Both the position numbers and the translations under genes were made by a program. From Spirochaetales bacterium (GTDB lineage Bacteria > Spirochaetota > Spirochaetia > Treponematales > Treponemataceae), in NCBI GenBank assembly GCA_016929605.1, contig JAFGIM010000142.1:1-39152 (forward strand): 39,152 nt of DNA, given 5' to 3'. Below are positions 28,832 through 39,002 of the stretch, one piece after another. The notes beneath the pieces were generated by a model. The model was not told where the DNA came from and ran no database searches. It saw only the letters and a program-made list of their open reading frames with translations. The first letter of the stretch is position 1; each line of letters starts with the position of its first letter.

Positions 28832-30690
28832 TGTGTATCTCCCCCATTATCGCGGCCAGATTGGCCTTCCACGAGTCGCTCAAATTCTTCTATCTTTTCT
28901 ATAAAGTGGTTAATTCCCTGCCGCCAAAAATCCGGCGATTCAATATCAAAACCGGCTCTGGCGGTTACCTTTACCGCATCCATTCTTCCCGTATCGAGCA
29001 AGATATCCTCATAGACACCGGCAAATGAAGAGCCCTCCTGACGGGATCGGCCGTACAGGGCAAGAGCAAATAGCTGTCCAAAGGCATAGGGGAAATTATA
29101 AAACGCAAGATCGCTTGAATAGTAATGTCCCTTTACCAACCACATATATGGATGAAGGGCCTGGCCATCAAGGCCGTCGCCATACGTTGCCTTTTGATTG
29201 GCAATCATCATCTGACATAGTTGCTCGACAGGAATTTCTCCCGAAGCGCGTGCGGCAAACACATCACGCTCAAAATAATAGCGGGAAAGTATGTCTACCA
29301 AAATCTGGCAACCGTCCTGCAAGTGCATTTCCAAAAGCCCCAATTTATCGGCTTCCTTCATGTGTTCCAATTCGGCGTCGAATACGAGGGTTTCCGCGAA
29401 AATTGAAGCGGTTTCTGCCAGGGTCATGGGAGATCCCATCAACAATCCGCTTTCATCCTTCATCACTTCGGCATGAAAAGCATGACCGAGCTCATGAGCC
29501 AGGGTGAGCACAGAACTGAATGTCCCGTCAAAATTGGCCAGAACCCTGCCCTGCTTAACCAGTGGCATAAAGGTAAAGTATGCGCCTCCCACCTTGCCTG
29601 CACGAGGTTCGGCGTCTATCCAGGATTCCGCAAAGGCCCTTTCGGCAAAGGCACCCATGCGTGGTGAGAAGTCGGCAAAGATTTCGCAAATCCTTTGTCG
29701 CGCCTTATCGAATGTCCATCGCGTGCCGGCGTTCCCGACCGGGGCAAACAAATCGTAAAAGGCACAGGAAGAAAGGCCCATGAGCCGAGCCTTGGCACCA
29801 AGATAGCGTCTCCAATGGGGCAGGGCTTCTTCCATTGCGTGAATAAGAGCAGAAAGAGATCGCTCGCTTAATAATCCCTGATGGGTGGATTTGGCAATTG
29901 CCGCTTCAAAAGAAGAGCCCTTCCAGGATCTTCGTCCGTTCAGCGTAATCGTCGCTCCCTTTATACCGTTAAGCGCACTGGCGACCGGCAAGGAAATCGT
30001 CTTGCAAAGCTCAATTTCTTTTTCCCATGCCCTTTTCCGAATCTCGCGATTGGCATCGTGAGCAAGGGCTCGTAACTCCACCAGGGTTTTTCGCTCTCCT
30101 GTCTTTTCATCCCATAGAGCCGAGGCGGTAGAGGTCATCTGCTCCTGAAGTCTGCTCCAGGCAGAAGCTCCGCTTCGCGCCAAATCGGCCGCAAGATCTT
30201 CCTCGGCTGGACTCATTTGCCTGGCCTGCCAAAAAATCTCGTCCTCTATAAGATGTTGATACTGCTGTAAATCGCCGCTACGAGTAAAAAGAGCGGTTAT
30301 GACGTCGGCATTGTCTTTTAGCGCATTCAGGTACAGCGTGAGCAGTCGATTAAAGGGAACCAGTAATTCCTCTACCCGATTAAGGTTGTTCATCGCCTGC
30401 GTATTGGTGGTATCGACTGAGTAACGTGCATAACAAAACGAGCTAAGCGTTTCGCTCAGGATATGAATCCTGCTGCGCAACTCTATCATCCGGGTGAGCC
30501 ATTCGGCAGCGGCGATGTCTCCGCCCTTGTGGGCAAAGCCTTCTTGAGGAACTTCGGCTAAGAGACGCTCGAACTTTTTAGCGCCAGAAGAAAGCTCCTC
30601 CAACGCCGAAAGATATACAGGATCGTCAAAACCGACAAAGATACTCTCAAGATTCCATCGGGGAACCATGGTGTCTGCGACTTCAGCCAT
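28828..30690 (-). CDS. M3 family oligoendopeptidase (PepF type)
   Basis: TLAHELGHAFH zinc motif; overlaps iorA (ATGGCTGA) and iorB (ATGA). Confidence 0.93.
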   Translation of the reverse strand: MAEVADTMVPRWNLESIFVGFDDPVYLSALEELSSGAKKFERLLAEVPQEGFAHKGGDIAAAEWLTRMIELRSRIHILSETLSSFCYARYSVDTTNTQAMNNLNRVEELLVPFNRLLTLYLNALKDNADVITALFTRSGDLQQYQHLIEDEIFWQARQMSPAEEDLAADLARSGASAWSRLQEQMTSTASALWDEKTGERKTLVELRALAHDANREIRKRAWEKEIELCKTISLPVASALNGIKGATITLNGRRSWKGSSFEAAIAKSTHQGLLSERSLSALIHAMEEALPHWRRYLGAKARLMGLSSCAFYDLFAPVGNAGTRWTFDKARQRICEIFADFSPRMGAFAERAFAESWIDAEPRAGKVGGAYFTFMPLVKQGRVLANFDGTFSSVLTLAHELGHAFHAEVMKDESGLLMGSPMTLAETASIFAETLVFDAELEHMKEADKLGLLEMHLQDGCQILVDILSRYYFERDVFAARASGEIPVEQLCQMMIANQKATYGDGLDGQALHPYMWLVKGHYYSSDLAFYNFPYAFGQLFALALYGRSRQEGSSFAGVYEDILLDTGRMDAVKVTARAGFDIESPDFWRQGINHFIEKIEEFERLVEGQSGRDNGGDTQ

Positions 30691-32338
30691 TGGTGATGGC
30701 GTCCTTTTTTTTACGCAGACGGAAAGCCTCAAGACATTCGCGAACCATAATTATAACCGAAGGTCCGCGATACTCCGCTTCTTCCACCAGGATACGTGTG
30801 TTTTCCTCAACGGTTCCCGGCTTTGTCTCGATAACCCGCAAGTGCTCGCGTTCAATGCCCAGTCCTAGCAGAACCTTTTCAAGTTGACTGGAGGGAAGCA
30901 TGGTGGGCTGGCAGCCGGTCATTGCGACGATGGAATTATCAAGAATGATTATGGTAACCGGCGTTTTAGTTGACACTGCGTCCACAATACCCGTAAGACC
31001 TGAATGATAAAAAGTTGAATCCCCGATAACGCCAAAGGCATACTTATATCCGGCAAGGGATGCGCCGCGGGCCATACCAATGGAGGCGCCCATACAGACG
31101 ATGGTTTCGATGGCCTTAAGGGGATTAGTCGCACCAAGTGAGTAACAGCCAATGTCGGCAGTAACCACGGTGGACACCTTTCCCTCTTTTTTATTAAGAA
31201 GCTCAACGGCGGCATTTAATGCGGAATAGGAATCGTGATGTGGGCAGCCCTTGCAGAGCTGAGGCGGACGACCCGGCAAGTCTGCGGGATTGAACGAAGC
31301 GCTCACGCTGTGATGAGCGGGAAGGCCAAGGGCAGTGCGTACCAAGTCGGGATTAAGCTCTCCGGTTCGGGGAAGATGGCCGGTAAACTTTCCGATTATT
31401 TGATTATGCGAGGGAACAAGGCCACGCAATTGGCGTTCAATAAAAGGCATGCCTTCTTCTATAACCAAAATTGTTTGGGCGGTTTGCGCAATGGCACGAA
31501 TGTGTTCCAGGGGCAGCGGAAGGGCTGCTATTCTAAGCACAGAGGGTAGACCCTTGTCTGCGCACAGAGCCGTATAATCGCTGCGGTTTTCCTCAAAGTA
31601 GTTGTGTCCAAGTCCACTGGTAATAATCGCAATATCCGTTCGCTTCGGATTAAGAGTCAAGTGTGTTCGCTCATAGCCGCACGACCAGGATACCAGCTCT
31701 TCTTGTTTGGAAATCATCTTGAGGTAGTTCTTGCGGGCCAAAGCGGGAAGAAGCATCCAGTCCGCAGGAGAGCCCTTCTCAAGATCGTTTTGGCTCCTGA
31801 TGTTGGCAACAGGATGAACAGGGGCGCGCGAGTGCGAAAGTCGGGTTACCATGCGCATAATAACGGGAACATGTAATCGCTCGGAAATTTCAAAGGCCTC
31901 TGCCACCATCTCGTACGCTTCTTGCTGGTTAATCGGCTCGAACAGGGGAACCATGGCAAAATCCGCATAGTAACGGGTATCCTGCTCGCCCTGGCTAGAA
32001 TGCATCGAAGGGTCATCGGCGACCACACAGATAAGACCGCCCTTGATTTGACAAAGGGATGAGTTCATAAAGGGATCGGCGGCGACATTAAGCCCAACGT
32101 GCTTCATGGTAACAATAGCGCGCTTGCCGGCAAAGGACACGCCAAGAGCAGACTCGTACGCGGTTTTTTCGTTCGCGCACCACTGAGCAACCGGACCGGA
32201 AGCACGCTCAAAATTATCAACCAGATACTCAAGAATCTCGGTTGACGGGGTACCAGGGTACCCGAAACAACCGGATACGCCTGAATGAAGCGCTCCAAGG
32301 GCAAGCGCCTCGTCACCTAAAAGAACAAGTTCGTTCAT
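30683..32338 (-). CDS. iorA: Indolepyruvate oxidoreductase subunit alpha, without C-terminal ferredoxin domain
   Basis: GCFGYPGTPSTEILEYL, VVTADIGCYSLGATNPLKAIETIVCMGASIGMARG, GDSTFYHSG, TGCQPT. SD GGAG; start 32338. Confidence 0.92.
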   Translation of the reverse strand: MNELVLLGDEALALGALHSGVSGCFGYPGTPSTEILEYLVDNFERASGPVAQWCANEKTAYESALGVSFAGKRAIVTMKHVGLNVAADPFMNSSLCQIKGGLICVVADDPSMHSSQGEQDTRYYADFAMVPLFEPINQQEAYEMVAEAFEISERLHVPVIMRMVTRLSHSRAPVHPVANIRSQNDLEKGSPADWMLLPALARKNYLKMISKQEELVSWSCGYERTHLTLNPKRTDIAIITSGLGHNYFEENRSDYTALCADKGLPSVLRIAALPLPLEHIRAIAQTAQTILVIEEGMPFIERQLRGLVPSHNQIIGKFTGHLPRTGELNPDLVRTALGLPAHHSVSASFNPADLPGRPPQLCKGCPHHDSYSALNAAVELLNKKEGKVSTVVTADIGCYSLGATNPLKAIETIVCMGASIGMARGASLAGYKYAFGVIGDSTFYHSGLTGIVDAVSTKTPVTIIILDNSIVAMTGCQPTMLPSSQLEKVLLGLGIEREHLRVIETKPGTVEENTRILVEEAEYRGPSVIIMVRECLEAFRLRKKKDAITNG

Positions 32339-32410
32339 GTGAAAAACTCCAGGTATGAATGTAGCCGATAGGCTCTCGATGCGTCTCAGCAGAGGTATGG
32401 TACCAGCAAG

Positions 32411-32431
32411 TCCCGCTTGTTGCAAGCGGGA
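32411..32431. other. Perfect hairpin between lipoprotein gene and iorA
   Basis: TCCCGCTTG-TTG-CAAGCGGGA; no T-tract on either side. Confidence 0.6.
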
Positions 32432-32437
32432 AACAAC

Positions 32438-33646
32438 TTAGAGCCCAAAGACGAGCGAGTCTACGAGTACCTCTCCAGCGAGTTTTTTTCGTGCGCTGTC
32501 GATCGCACGGGCAGCAGTAGGGCCTGCCTCGCTTTGCCGTAAAGACAAAGAAAGAACCTTTTGTCCCTTGGAAAAGTCCCATACAGATATCTGGGCCACC
32601 AGAGCGCATGACCACAGCTGATCCTCGCCCTGAGCAAGAGATTCAATGCGAACCGTCCCATAAATAAACCGTTGCACGGCTGTGCCAAATTGGGCCGTTG
32701 CGGCGCGTATCAAGGCCGCTTCGTCCCCAGAAGCAAGTTGATTGGGAAAGTCGGCCATACCAATTCGGGTAAACCCGCGTTGAACCAGGGGCTTAAGCAA
32801 TGTCGTCGCAGAAGGATTACTTGATTTGATAGGGGCGCCTGTCTGATTAAAATCAAGAATTGATATTGTGGTGGGAACGCTTCGTTGCGCAGTTCCTACT
32901 GCATGAGTAAAGGAAACAGATAGGCGACCAGACTCCCGGCGTGCGGTCAGGGATTCTTTGATAACCGGATCATCGCTGGTGAGTGCGCATGCAATATAGA
33001 GCTTGTTTTTGCCGGTTTGAGAAGGAACAGGTGCCGTAAATCGTACCTGCCCGTTTGCGTCCGTAACAACATGTTCCATTTTTGTACCAGGTGTTCCATC
33101 CTCTCCAACGAAGGGATACACCACTACACAGGGAGTATTCTGGACTGTAATTGCGCCACTGTCGCTGGTATGCACCAAACGTGCGATAAAATCTTTCTTA
33201 AACGCCTTACCGGACACGGTTTCGCTCGGAGCGGACAGCACTTCCATGGAAAGCTGATCAAGAACGCTCTCCATACGGGCCCTAAGGGCAGAAAGTCGCT
33301 CTGCTGCAGAAGTAACCGTGGAAAGATGATAGGCAGCCCTGTCAAAAGAAGCAAGGGCTACCTGAAACGAAAGACTCGAAATCGCGTTTTCCATATCCGC
33401 TTCGGCAATGGTAGCCTGGGCAAGAGCCTCTGAAGTCTTAAGCTTTTTGATACCGGCTGGAGGGGCAGCCTTCTTTTCGGTTGCCGGTCTATTCGCCGGA
33501 TTGGTTGACTCTTCCTCAATTCCGCCGGCGCCAAAGCGCTCAACCGTTCCAGATTCTTCGGTAGAAGAAGACGGAGAAGAAGCACATGAAAAGAAGATAC
33601 CCAGAATACTTACGCAGATAAGACTGCGAACTACGGCATAGTGCAC
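32438..33646 (-). CDS. Hypothetical lipoprotein
   Basis: Signal peptide, lipobox IFFSC; C-terminal domain resembles LPP20/FlgO-like lipoproteins (weak). Confidence 0.7.
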   Translation of the reverse strand: MHYAVVRSLICVSILGIFFSCASSPSSSTEESGTVERFGAGGIEEESTNPANRPATEKKAAPPAGIKKLKTSEALAQATIAEADMENAISSLSFQVALASFDRAAYHLSTVTSAAERLSALRARMESVLDQLSMEVLSAPSETVSGKAFKKDFIARLVHTSDSGAITVQNTPCVVVYPFVGEDGTPGTKMEHVVTDANGQVRFTAPVPSQTGKNKLYIACALTSDDPVIKESLTARRESGRLSVSFTHAVGTAQRSVPTTISILDFNQTGAPIKSSNPSATTLLKPLVQRGFTRIGMADFPNQLASGDEAALIRAATAQFGTAVQRFIYGTVRIESLAQGEDQLWSCALVAQISVWDFSKGQKVLSLSLRQSEAGPTAARAIDSARKKLAGEVLVDSLVFGL

Positions 33647-33762
33647 AATAGTTACCTCATGAGAAAGATTGATTGAGTGCTAACACGCAAATAAACAAAA
33701 TAAACTTTTTGTTGGCTACAGGATATCACCAAAACTCCAATAATTCCAGTGTTTTCGACATC

Positions 33763-33791
33763 TTGTCAGCCCGTGTGCGGGGTTGTAAGAT
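33763..33791 (+). promoter_or_regulatory. Putative alr promoter, leaderless configuration
   Basis: TTGTCA (33763-33768), 17 nt, TAAGAT (33786-33791), 5 nt to ATG 33797; no SD. Confidence 0.55.
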
Positions 33792-33796
33792 ACAGC

Positions 33797-34912
33797 ATGC
33801 ACCCAACACGAGCGATTATTCATCTAGGGAACCTTGCTCATAATATTGAGGAAATACGCCGCCTTGTCGGAGCACACCGACGCATCTGTGTGCCGGTCAA
33901 GGCAGATGCCTATGGCCACGGGGCTATCCGCATTGCGCGGGAGCTGTTGGCAGAAGGAGTAAGTCACCTTGCGGTTGCCACGGTCTCTGAAGCAGCAGCC
34001 CTCCGGGCAGCAGACATAACTGCTCCAATCCTCCTCCTTGGTCTGGTAATCCCCGAAGAATATCCCCTGCTTGTTCAAACCGGCTGCGAAGCCTTTGTAG
34101 CCGATAAAGATCAAATCGCTGGCCTTGCCTTACAGGCCAAACAGATGAATACCTCCCTGGCCGTGCACCTCAAGATAGACACCGGCATGGGCAGAATCGG
34201 ATGCGTGCCCCAAGAAGCGCCATCCCTTGCCCGTTACATCCTGGATTCAGGCCTTTCTCTTGCCGGAGTTGCAACCCACTTACCCGTCGCCGATTCAGCA
34301 AAACCTCAAGATATCGACTTTACCCATGCCCAGATCAAGCGATTTACGGACGCCGTTACTTCCATCCGCGATGCGGGCATTGATCCCGGCATCGTTCATG
34401 CCGCCAATTCAGGAGGGATTCTCCAATACCCCGAATCCTGGCTCGACATGGTGCGCCCCGGAATTATCGTATATGGATACCCAAGCGATCCGTCCTCTCT
34501 TACCGGACACACAATCGAGTTAAAGCCGGTAATGAAACTTGAAACCCGGGTAGTCCACATGAAAAAAGTACAAAAAGGAACCAGCATCTCGTACGGAAGA
34601 ACGTGGACTGCCGAGCGCGATACGGTAATCGCGACATTACCCGTTGGGTATGGAGACGGTTTGGCCAGATCTCTTTCCAATCGGCTTACCGTTCGCATCG
34701 CAGAGACTGATTATCCAATAGTCGGAAGAATTTGCATGGATCAATGCATGATCGATGTAGGGCCAGAACCTGCAGTACGCAGGTGGGATACCGCGGTTAT
34801 CTTTGGCCCCGGGCACGGAGCAGACGCGCTTGCCCGGATGATCGATACCATCCCCTACGAGATTACCTGCTCTATCGCACCCCGCGTACCCCGCGTCTAT
34901 GTAACCGAGTAG
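33797..34912 (+). CDS. alr: Alanine racemase
   Basis: VPVKADAYGHGAIRIA PLP-lysine motif, HLKIDTGMGRIGC, SYGRTW, GRICMDQCMIDVG. Confidence 0.96.
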   Translation: MHPTRAIIHLGNLAHNIEEIRRLVGAHRRICVPVKADAYGHGAIRIARELLAEGVSHLAVATVSEAAALRAADITAPILLLGLVIPEEYPLLVQTGCEAFVADKDQIAGLALQAKQMNTSLAVHLKIDTGMGRIGCVPQEAPSLARYILDSGLSLAGVATHLPVADSAKPQDIDFTHAQIKRFTDAVTSIRDAGIDPGIVHAANSGGILQYPESWLDMVRPGIIVYGYPSDPSSLTGHTIELKPVMKLETRVVHMKKVQKGTSISYGRTWTAERDTVIATLPVGYGDGLARSLSNRLTVRIAETDYPIVGRICMDQCMIDVGPEPAVRRWDTAVIFGPGHGADALARMIDTIPYEITCSIAPRVPRVYVTE

Positions 34913-35781
34913 CGCCGTTCCCAGCTAACCGCCTCGCCTCGTGCAATGGAAAAACTAAAAAAGACCTCGGGACTAATTACTCGCTTCCATCCCCACAGAT
35001 GAACGGCTGATGGAACAAATGATCCCGCTTCGCTGAGGGAAATTCCCAACCCGTCATGAGAAAGCGTCCAAAGGGCAACCGGAGAAGTGTGTCCATTGGA
35101 TAGACCTCCAAGATAAAACTGCTTGGAAGTTTTGCGTATACACTCAACCGTGTTCCCAGAGAGCGCCAAGGCCTTGTCTGGATTCACCTTTTCGCCAAGA
35201 AGGGATTCATTGATTACCCAAGGAAAAGAAAGCTTATATCCCCTGTCCATCCGTTTCCCGGCAAAACAGAGAAAGTTGTGAACATATTCGTCTGTTTGGA
35301 GGGGCCGCTCGCCCGTATTTGTAAGGGTATACGTAATGGCGAATCCCTTGTCGGCAAGGGATATGCGCTTTTGGTATTCATAGGCATAGCCATTCCGCTC
35401 CCCGGAGAGGCAAGAAAAGATAAGCGCGTTTGCCCCATCGCGATCTGCCGTAAAAGAAAGCGCTTCCATTTGATAATCGTTATAAAAAAAATACGGCTTG
35501 GCGTCCTTCTTGAGCCACCCAGTGCCTATCTTTGGAAACCACTGTCCAACTGCAACCTCGTCATAGCCGATGCACGTCTTTATCCCGAACTCGTTATGAA
35601 GCCCTCTCCCAAAGCGACTCGGGTCTCGGTGAAACAAGGGTTTCTCTTCCCCCAAAAGTTCAATACCCTTCCATCGCGCGGATGAGACAAGACCATTCCA
35701 GTCAAAGCGGCTTGAGCGATATCGCTCCCCGGCAAGTTCGCAGGTTAATTGCAGATTGTCGTGTGAAAGAATAATAGCCAC
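34897..35781 (-). CDS. Aldose-1-epimerase-superfamily-like protein
   Basis: Sequence pattern of galactose-mutarotase-like proteins (RFDWNGLVSSARWKGIELLGEE, YTLTNTGERPLQTDEYVHNFL); GTG start. Confidence 0.65.
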   Translation of the reverse strand: MAIILSHDNLQLTCELAGERYRSSRFDWNGLVSSARWKGIELLGEEKPLFHRDPSRFGRGLHNEFGIKTCIGYDEVAVGQWFPKIGTGWLKKDAKPYFFYNDYQMEALSFTADRDGANALIFSCLSGERNGYAYEYQKRISLADKGFAITYTLTNTGERPLQTDEYVHNFLCFAGKRMDRGYKLSFPWVINESLLGEKVNPDKALALSGNTVECIRKTSKQFYLGGLSNGHTSPVALWTLSHDGLGISLSEAGSFVPSAVHLWGWKRVISPEVFFSFSIARGEAVSWERRYSVT

Positions 35782-35783
35782 GA

Positions 35784-37979
35784 CTACCCCCGAACCCTTT
35801 CCAAAAGCGCAAAGAACTCTGCCGATTCTTTTTTTGCCGTTCTGATAAAACCGTTATCATCAACAGTACCCAATACCGCATCACGTTCTGCGGTATTTCG
35901 ATAGGTAATCATACGGTACGAGTTCTCAAAATCTTTTTTCTTGGTAATGTATACCTGCTCTTCGATATACGTTCGTATTCCTTTAGCTTCTTCAAGCAGG
36001 GCATTCCAGCGTTCCGGGGAAATATTGTCGCACTTACAGAGTAAGCGGAGAATCGCATATGCGTTCTCTGCCTTGTCGCGCGGATACAAAGTCCACCAGG
36101 ACTCATATTGTTCATGAATTTCCTTCCAGGACGAATACAATCCGGTTCTTATCGCAGAACGAAGGCCGTCTACCTTAGTCTCGGGAACAAGCTGCCCACC
36201 CAGATTAACCCATTCAAGGCTGATAGACTGAGGCACCTGCGCGCTAAAATATTCGTAATGGATGTTGTACTCATCCAGATATGAGGCAATCGTTTTGATC
36301 CCGTAAAAAAGGAGCATCTGTCGATAGGCATTCCAGGCCTGCACTACCTTGAGAATCCGAACCTCGCGATTCCCTCTCTCCATTGCCTCTCCAGAAACAA
36401 ATAGGCTCTTTACGATTTCCGGTTCACGGGTAATCAAGTCTCGCCCCTTTTCCGCCAAGACTTCTTCAGAAGGCATAGACCCCTGGGTGGACTCGGAGGA
36501 ATACCATGCCTTACCCGTCCATATTTCCAGCAAGCGCATTCCTTCGATCATTTCTCGGGCAGTGTCGGGGGCAAGGTGATCGGTTTCTATCCGTTGTACA
36601 ATATTCTTCCGTTTATCCCGGGTGCGGTATTTCCAGCTATTACGTTCCAGGGCATACATGTTGTACATCCAGTAATACGCAGGCATAACCTCAAGCCGAT
36701 CGCTTTTGCGATTTTCCAATACCATGGAAAAAGGAAGGCGGATATCCAGCTCGGCCGGATAGCTTCCCTTGGTAAGCAAGGTATAGCTCGCAAACCGGCA
36801 ATTGTGTTTAAGCGTGCTGGAAAGCCCGGGCCAAAAACCGCGACCGGCGATAATCTCTCCGTCATTACCCCGACTATTATGATTCGATCCAACAGTCGCT
36901 CCCGCGGCCATATTGGATTGGCCCATGATCAGGGTAGCAATTAAAAAGGAATTGTTGTGATGCTGTTCATGACCGGGGAACACCAGGTTATTGAGCACCT
37001 CGCAACACGAGATAGTAGAGTTGTCCCCCAATATTGAATGGATGAGCCGCGCCCCATATTTCAGGTTAGAGTTATTTCCAAGCACAAAGCGAACAGCCTT
37101 AACCCCATAAAAGATATGGCAACCGTACCCGATTATGCCATTAACCAATTCGCATCCTTCGCCAATTTGGGATGGTTCTGTTTCGCTTGACATGATCGTC
37201 AGGTTCTTGAGTTTATTCGCGCCCTTAATGTACGACCAGGGCCCAAAACGCACATCCTTAATAACCTGACAGCTTTTGATTATTGAGTTATCCCCTACCT
37301 CGCCATAAAACCCTCGACGCGAATCAACACCCGCTTGGGTGATATCCCGCAAGCGATCCATCAGATCGCTATCTTCTCGATAGGTAGCCCATATCCAGGC
37401 GTCTGCGCATATCATGCCATTAAAGGGAAGGACGGAGCGGCCCCCAGCCTCGTTCATGGGGTCTATCCAGACGCGGACATCCTCGCTCTCCCCCTCCTTG
37501 ATTATTCCCTCGCCGAATTTAGCGTGATTGGTCGTAGACATTTCGTCGATACGACTCATGATAACGGACTCACCGATGATGTAATGAGACAGATAGGCGC
37601 AATCATGGATGGCGCAATTAGCGCCTATATCGCAAGAAATAATGCGGCTATTGGAAATTCCCGCGGGAACCATAAAATCATGATAGCGAAGATACTGATT
37701 TTGCATGGATCCAATGCGAACCAAGCCGGCAAAAAGGTTGTTGCGAATCAAGGAAAAATCAAAGGGGTCTTCTACCAATATCTTTGACCAATCGGTACAG
37801 GTATTATCGTTCCAGACGAGTAACTCTATCTCGTCACGGGCAAGCGCCCTCCACGTGTGTGTGTCTGCCTTGCTTTGAATGTTCCGCAAATAATACTCAT
37901 CCTGGCCCTCCGGCAGGTACTCGGAAGGTATAAAACCATAGCCGAACTTGTCGGCAGAAAGAAGTTCAATTTTACTCAT
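35784..37979 (-). CDS. DUF4954 family protein (left-handed beta-helix, acyl/nucleotidyltransferase-like)
   Basis: Hexapeptide-like repeats (ISCDIGANCAIHDCAYLSHYIIGESVIMS, NNSNLKYGARLIHSILGDNSTISCCEVLNNLVFPGHEQHHNNSFLIATLIMGQSNMAAGATVGSNHNSRGNDGE). Confidence 0.85.
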   Translation of the reverse strand: MSKIELLSADKFGYGFIPSEYLPEGQDEYYLRNIQSKADTHTWRALARDEIELLVWNDNTCTDWSKILVEDPFDFSLIRNNLFAGLVRIGSMQNQYLRYHDFMVPAGISNSRIISCDIGANCAIHDCAYLSHYIIGESVIMSRIDEMSTTNHAKFGEGIIKEGESEDVRVWIDPMNEAGGRSVLPFNGMICADAWIWATYREDSDLMDRLRDITQAGVDSRRGFYGEVGDNSIIKSCQVIKDVRFGPWSYIKGANKLKNLTIMSSETEPSQIGEGCELVNGIIGYGCHIFYGVKAVRFVLGNNSNLKYGARLIHSILGDNSTISCCEVLNNLVFPGHEQHHNNSFLIATLIMGQSNMAAGATVGSNHNSRGNDGEIIAGRGFWPGLSSTLKHNCRFASYTLLTKGSYPAELDIRLPFSMVLENRKSDRLEVMPAYYWMYNMYALERNSWKYRTRDKRKNIVQRIETDHLAPDTAREMIEGMRLLEIWTGKAWYSSESTQGSMPSEEVLAEKGRDLITREPEIVKSLFVSGEAMERGNREVRILKVVQAWNAYRQMLLFYGIKTIASYLDEYNIHYEYFSAQVPQSISLEWVNLGGQLVPETKVDGLRSAIRTGLYSSWKEIHEQYESWWTLYPRDKAENAYAILRLLCKCDNISPERWNALLEEAKGIRTYIEEQVYITKKKDFENSYRMITYRNTAERDAVLGTVDDNGFIRTAKKESAEFFALLERVRG

Positions 37980-38063
37980 GATAATTCACTATACATCCAA
38001 ATTTGCACAAACAGCAATTCCCTGTTAGTATAAACAGTAGTTTGCCTCAAAAAGGAGCAGTCA

Positions 38064-38777
38064 ATGAGTACCCACATCGGCGCTAAACCCGGCGAGATTG
38101 CCGAATCAATCCTGTTACCCGGAGACCCCTTACGGGCAAAGTTCATTGCGGAAAACTACCTGGATAATCCTATATGTTATAACGAAATACGCGGTATGTA
38201 CGGCTATACGGGAACCTGGAAAGGCAAACGAGTCTCTGTTCAGGGCACCGGTATGGGACAGCCATCTCTTTCTATATATGTAAACGAATTGTTCCGTTTT
38301 TATGGCGTCAAGCGGGCTATCCGGGTAGGAACCACTGGCGCGGTTCAGGAGTCCACAAACCTCAGAGACATTATTATCGCTATGAGCGCCTCAACTGATT
38401 CGGCAATCAATACCCATCGTTTTGCCGGCCGCCACTTTGCCCCTACTGCGAATTTTAACCTGGTTAAAGCTGCCTATGATGCGGCGAATGCCAAGGGAAT
38501 AAAACCGCTTGTTGGACCAATTGTGTCGTCAGATATCTTTTACGACGACGGAGAGGCTTGGAAACTTTGGGCAAAATACGGTATTCTTGGCGTCGAAATG
38601 GAAGCCGCCGAGCTGTATACCCTGGCGGCCCAATTCAATCGGGAAGCCCTTGCGATTCTGACGGTCTCGGACCACATCGCTAAGGGAACCGCAACCACGG
38701 CCGAAGAGCGGCAAAGCACCTTCCGCGATATGATGGAAATTGCCCTCGAAGCCATTACCGGAGCTTCTGCCTCATGA
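38064..38777 (+). CDS. deoD: Purine-nucleoside phosphorylase, DeoD type
   Basis: [69 protein letters not shown]. Confidence 0.96.
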   Translation: MSTHIGAKPGEIAESILLPGDPLRAKFIAENYLDNPICYNEIRGMYGYTGTWKGKRVSVQGTGMGQPSLSIYVNELFRFYGVKRAIRVGTTGAVQESTNLRDIIIAMSASTDSAINTHRFAGRHFAPTANFNLVKAAYDAANAKGIKPLVGPIVSSDIFYDDGEAWKLWAKYGILGVEMEAAELYTLAAQFNREALAILTVSDHIAKGTATTAEERQSTFRDMMEIALEAITGASAS

Positions 38778-38995
38778 CTGAACTACAGCCAACCGAAATT
38801 GAGTTGACCGGGAAAAAACGTACTCCCCGGTCAATATCCCATCGCCGGATTATTGCCGCTATTGTCATCGCCGTTATTGTTATGGTTTTGGGTGCCCTTA
38901 CCGCCGTTATGGCCTATCGCGCCTCTACCACTCCTGCAGTCATGCAGCCCACCACGCTTCCCCCGGAAACAGCAGAGATAATCAGTTCAGACTGA
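38774..38995 (+). CDS. Small single-pass membrane protein, hypothetical
   Basis: ATGA overlap with deoD stop; single TM helix [23 protein letters not shown]. Confidence 0.6.
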   Translation: MTELQPTEIELTGKKRTPRSISHRRIIAAIVIAVIVMVLGALTAVMAYRASTTPAVMQPTTLPPETAEIISSD

Positions 38996-39002
38996 GCTCA
39001 GC

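Noticed and set aside
33675-33683. GAGTGCTAA, identical to one arm of the CIRCE heat-shock element
   Set aside because: The required TTAGCACTC arm 9 nt away is absent (region reads CTCATGAGA); only a half-site and no chaperone gene nearby.
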